Below are positions 4,526-5,333 of a stretch of 5,333 nt of DNA, in pieces. The notes under the pieces were generated by a model that saw nothing but the letters and a program-made list of their open reading frames with translations, ran no database searches and was not told the origin of the DNA. The DNA is taken from NCBI GenBank assembly GCA_002336765.1, contig DDES01000037.1, positions 1 to 5,333 of the forward strand, given 5' to 3'. Origin of the DNA: Novosphingobium sp. UBA1948. GTDB taxonomy: Bacteria > Pseudomonadota > Alphaproteobacteria > Sphingomonadales > Sphingomonadaceae. Each line of letters opens with the position of its first letter. Position 1 is the stretch's first letter. Position numbers and translations under genes: made by a program.

Positions 4526-5333
4526 CAATTGATCGGGCGCTCGCCGGTGATGGTCAGGCCATAGCCCTCCAGCGCCACCAGCGTTTGATGGGTGTTGGTC
4601 AGCAAGGTGATCTCGTGCACGCCCAATTCGGCCAGAATCTGGGCACCCACGCCATAGTCGCGCAGTTCCTCGATCGGCTTCACATTGCCAGCCCGCGCCT
4701 GTTCACGCAGTTCAAAGGTTTTGGAAATCTGGCTCTGGGGCTGGCTGACGATCACAATGACACCAGCACCTTCCGTCCCGATGATCTCCATCGAACGGTG
4801 CAACAGGCCCGAACGCGGCGTTTCCTCGCCCAGCACATCGGAAAAGACCGAAACGCCATGCATGCGCACCAGCGTCGGCTTGGCCGGATCGATATGGCCC
4901 TTGAGCAAGACCAGATTTTCCTCGCCGGTCGCCTTGTTGAAATAGGCGCGCGCGGTCCAGTCGCCACCAAAGCGGCTTTTGAAGCCGGTTTCCGATTTCA
5001 GGCTCACCATGCGGTCATGCTGGCGGCGATAGGCGATGAGGTCGCGGATCGTGCCGATCTTCATGCCGTGGTGGCGGGCAAAAGAGATGAGATCGTCGAG
5101 GCGAGCCATCGTGCCATCCTCGCACATGATCTCGCAGATCACACCGCTGGGATTGAGGCCTGCAAGGCGCGAGATGTCCACCGCCGCCTCGGTATGGCCC
5201 GCGCGCACCAACACGCCACCCGGACGCGCGCGCAGCGGAAAGACATGGCCGGGGCTGGTGATATCGGCCGGCCCTTTGCTGCCGTCGATCGCCACCGAAA
5301 CGGTGCGGGCGCGGTCGGCGGCGGAAATGCCGG
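4525..5333 (-). CDS. ribB: 3,4-dihydroxy-2-butanone 4-phosphate synthase with degenerate GTP cyclohydrolase II-like domain (RibBX type), 5' truncated
   Basis: RibB converts ribulose 5-phosphate to 3,4-dihydroxy-2-butanone 4-phosphate plus formate, supplying RibH. The frame is open to the right edge; 268 residues and the stop are present, and the N-terminus lies outside. Numbering from the first full codon: GISAADRA (1-8), [17 protein letters not shown] (43-59) and [15 protein letters not shown] (63-77) are RibB active-site motifs, and the RibB domain ends near 109. Residues about 110-268 follow the RibA fold ([36 protein letters not shown]), but the three zinc cysteines are replaced (S161, P172, S174 by alignment) and the EGRGIG catalytic motif is replaced by QPQSQIS. 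This domain therefore should not hydrolyse GTP, and a separate RibA is expected elsewhere. The GTG at 5295 is internal, because conserved RibB residues continue upstream of it. It is cotranscribed with ribH. The promoter, and any FMN riboswitch, would lie outside the window. Confidence 0.95.
   Translation of the reverse strand, partial: GISAADRARTVSVAIDGSKGPADITSPGHVFPLRARPGGVLVRAGHTEAAVDISRLAGLNPSGVICEIMCEDGTMARLDDLISFARHHGMKIGTIRDLIAYRRQHDRMVSLKSETGFKSRFGGDWTARAYFNKATGEENLVLLKGHIDPAKPTLVRMHGVSVFSDVLGEETPRSGLLHRSMEIIGTEGAGVIVIVSQPQSQISKTFELREQARAGNVKPIEELRDYGVGAQILAELGVHEITLLTNTHQTLVALEGYGLTITGERPIN

Noticed and set aside
4514..4528. TTG start for ribH giving five extra residues
   Set aside because: It overlaps the ribB stop and the AAGGA site; the ATG at 4513 has proper spacing and the normal family N-terminus.
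5293..5295. GTG as the start of the ribB gene
   Set aside because: The conserved GISAADRA segment is encoded in frame immediately upstream to the window edge, so the gene is simply truncated.

Overview
The window is a high-GC bacterial chromosome segment, most likely from an alphaproteobacterium of the Sphingomonadales (Novosphingobium/Sphingomonas-like). This placement is inferred from the style of the enolase, the short lumazine synthase, the RibB protein with a degenerate RibA domain, and the periplasmic M13 peptidase. It is not proven. The content looks like ordinary chromosomal metabolism, with no phage, plasmid, transposon or CRISPR signature.

Layout, left to right. (1) 1-443, + strand: the C-terminal third of enolase (eno), cut by the window edge. 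(2) 460-505: a perfect 21-bp inverted repeat, a good candidate bidirectional terminator between convergent genes. (3) 582-1121, - strand: a MarR-like winged-helix DNA-binding protein. (4) 1222-1425, - strand: a probable small protein of 67 residues, function unknown. (5) 1426-1738: an AT-rich intergenic stretch rich in inverted repeats, which must hold the promoter of the next gene and probably that of the small leftward gene. (6) 1739-3820, + strand: a complete exported M13 (neprilysin/PepO-type) zinc metallopeptidase with all catalytic motifs. (7) 3821-4090: a convergent intergenic region with two copies, in opposite orientation, of one hairpin-forming repeat, each placed just after the stop codon of its neighbouring gene. 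(8) 4091-4513, - strand: ribH, lumazine synthase. (9) 4525-5333, - strand: a RibB protein with a RibA-like C-terminal domain that has lost its zinc and catalytic residues (RibBX type), cut by the right edge.

ribBX and ribH lie 11 nt apart on the same strand and form an operon for consecutive steps: RibB makes 3,4-dihydroxy-2-butanone 4-phosphate, which RibH condenses with the pyrimidine to give lumazine, the precursor of riboflavin. The other genes are not functionally linked to it in any obvious way. The wHTH gene and the peptidase point away from each other across the AT-rich region, so local regulation is possible but unproven.

The most interesting non-coding signal is the paired 3'-end repeat in 3834-4072. 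Its 12-nt core is identical in both copies. The two adjacent stem positions differ between copies in a compensatory way, and both copies continue into CAATCCC. One copy has a 4-nt loop, the other a 38-nt loop carrying its own hairpin. I found no evidence for a wholly new multi-gene system in this window.
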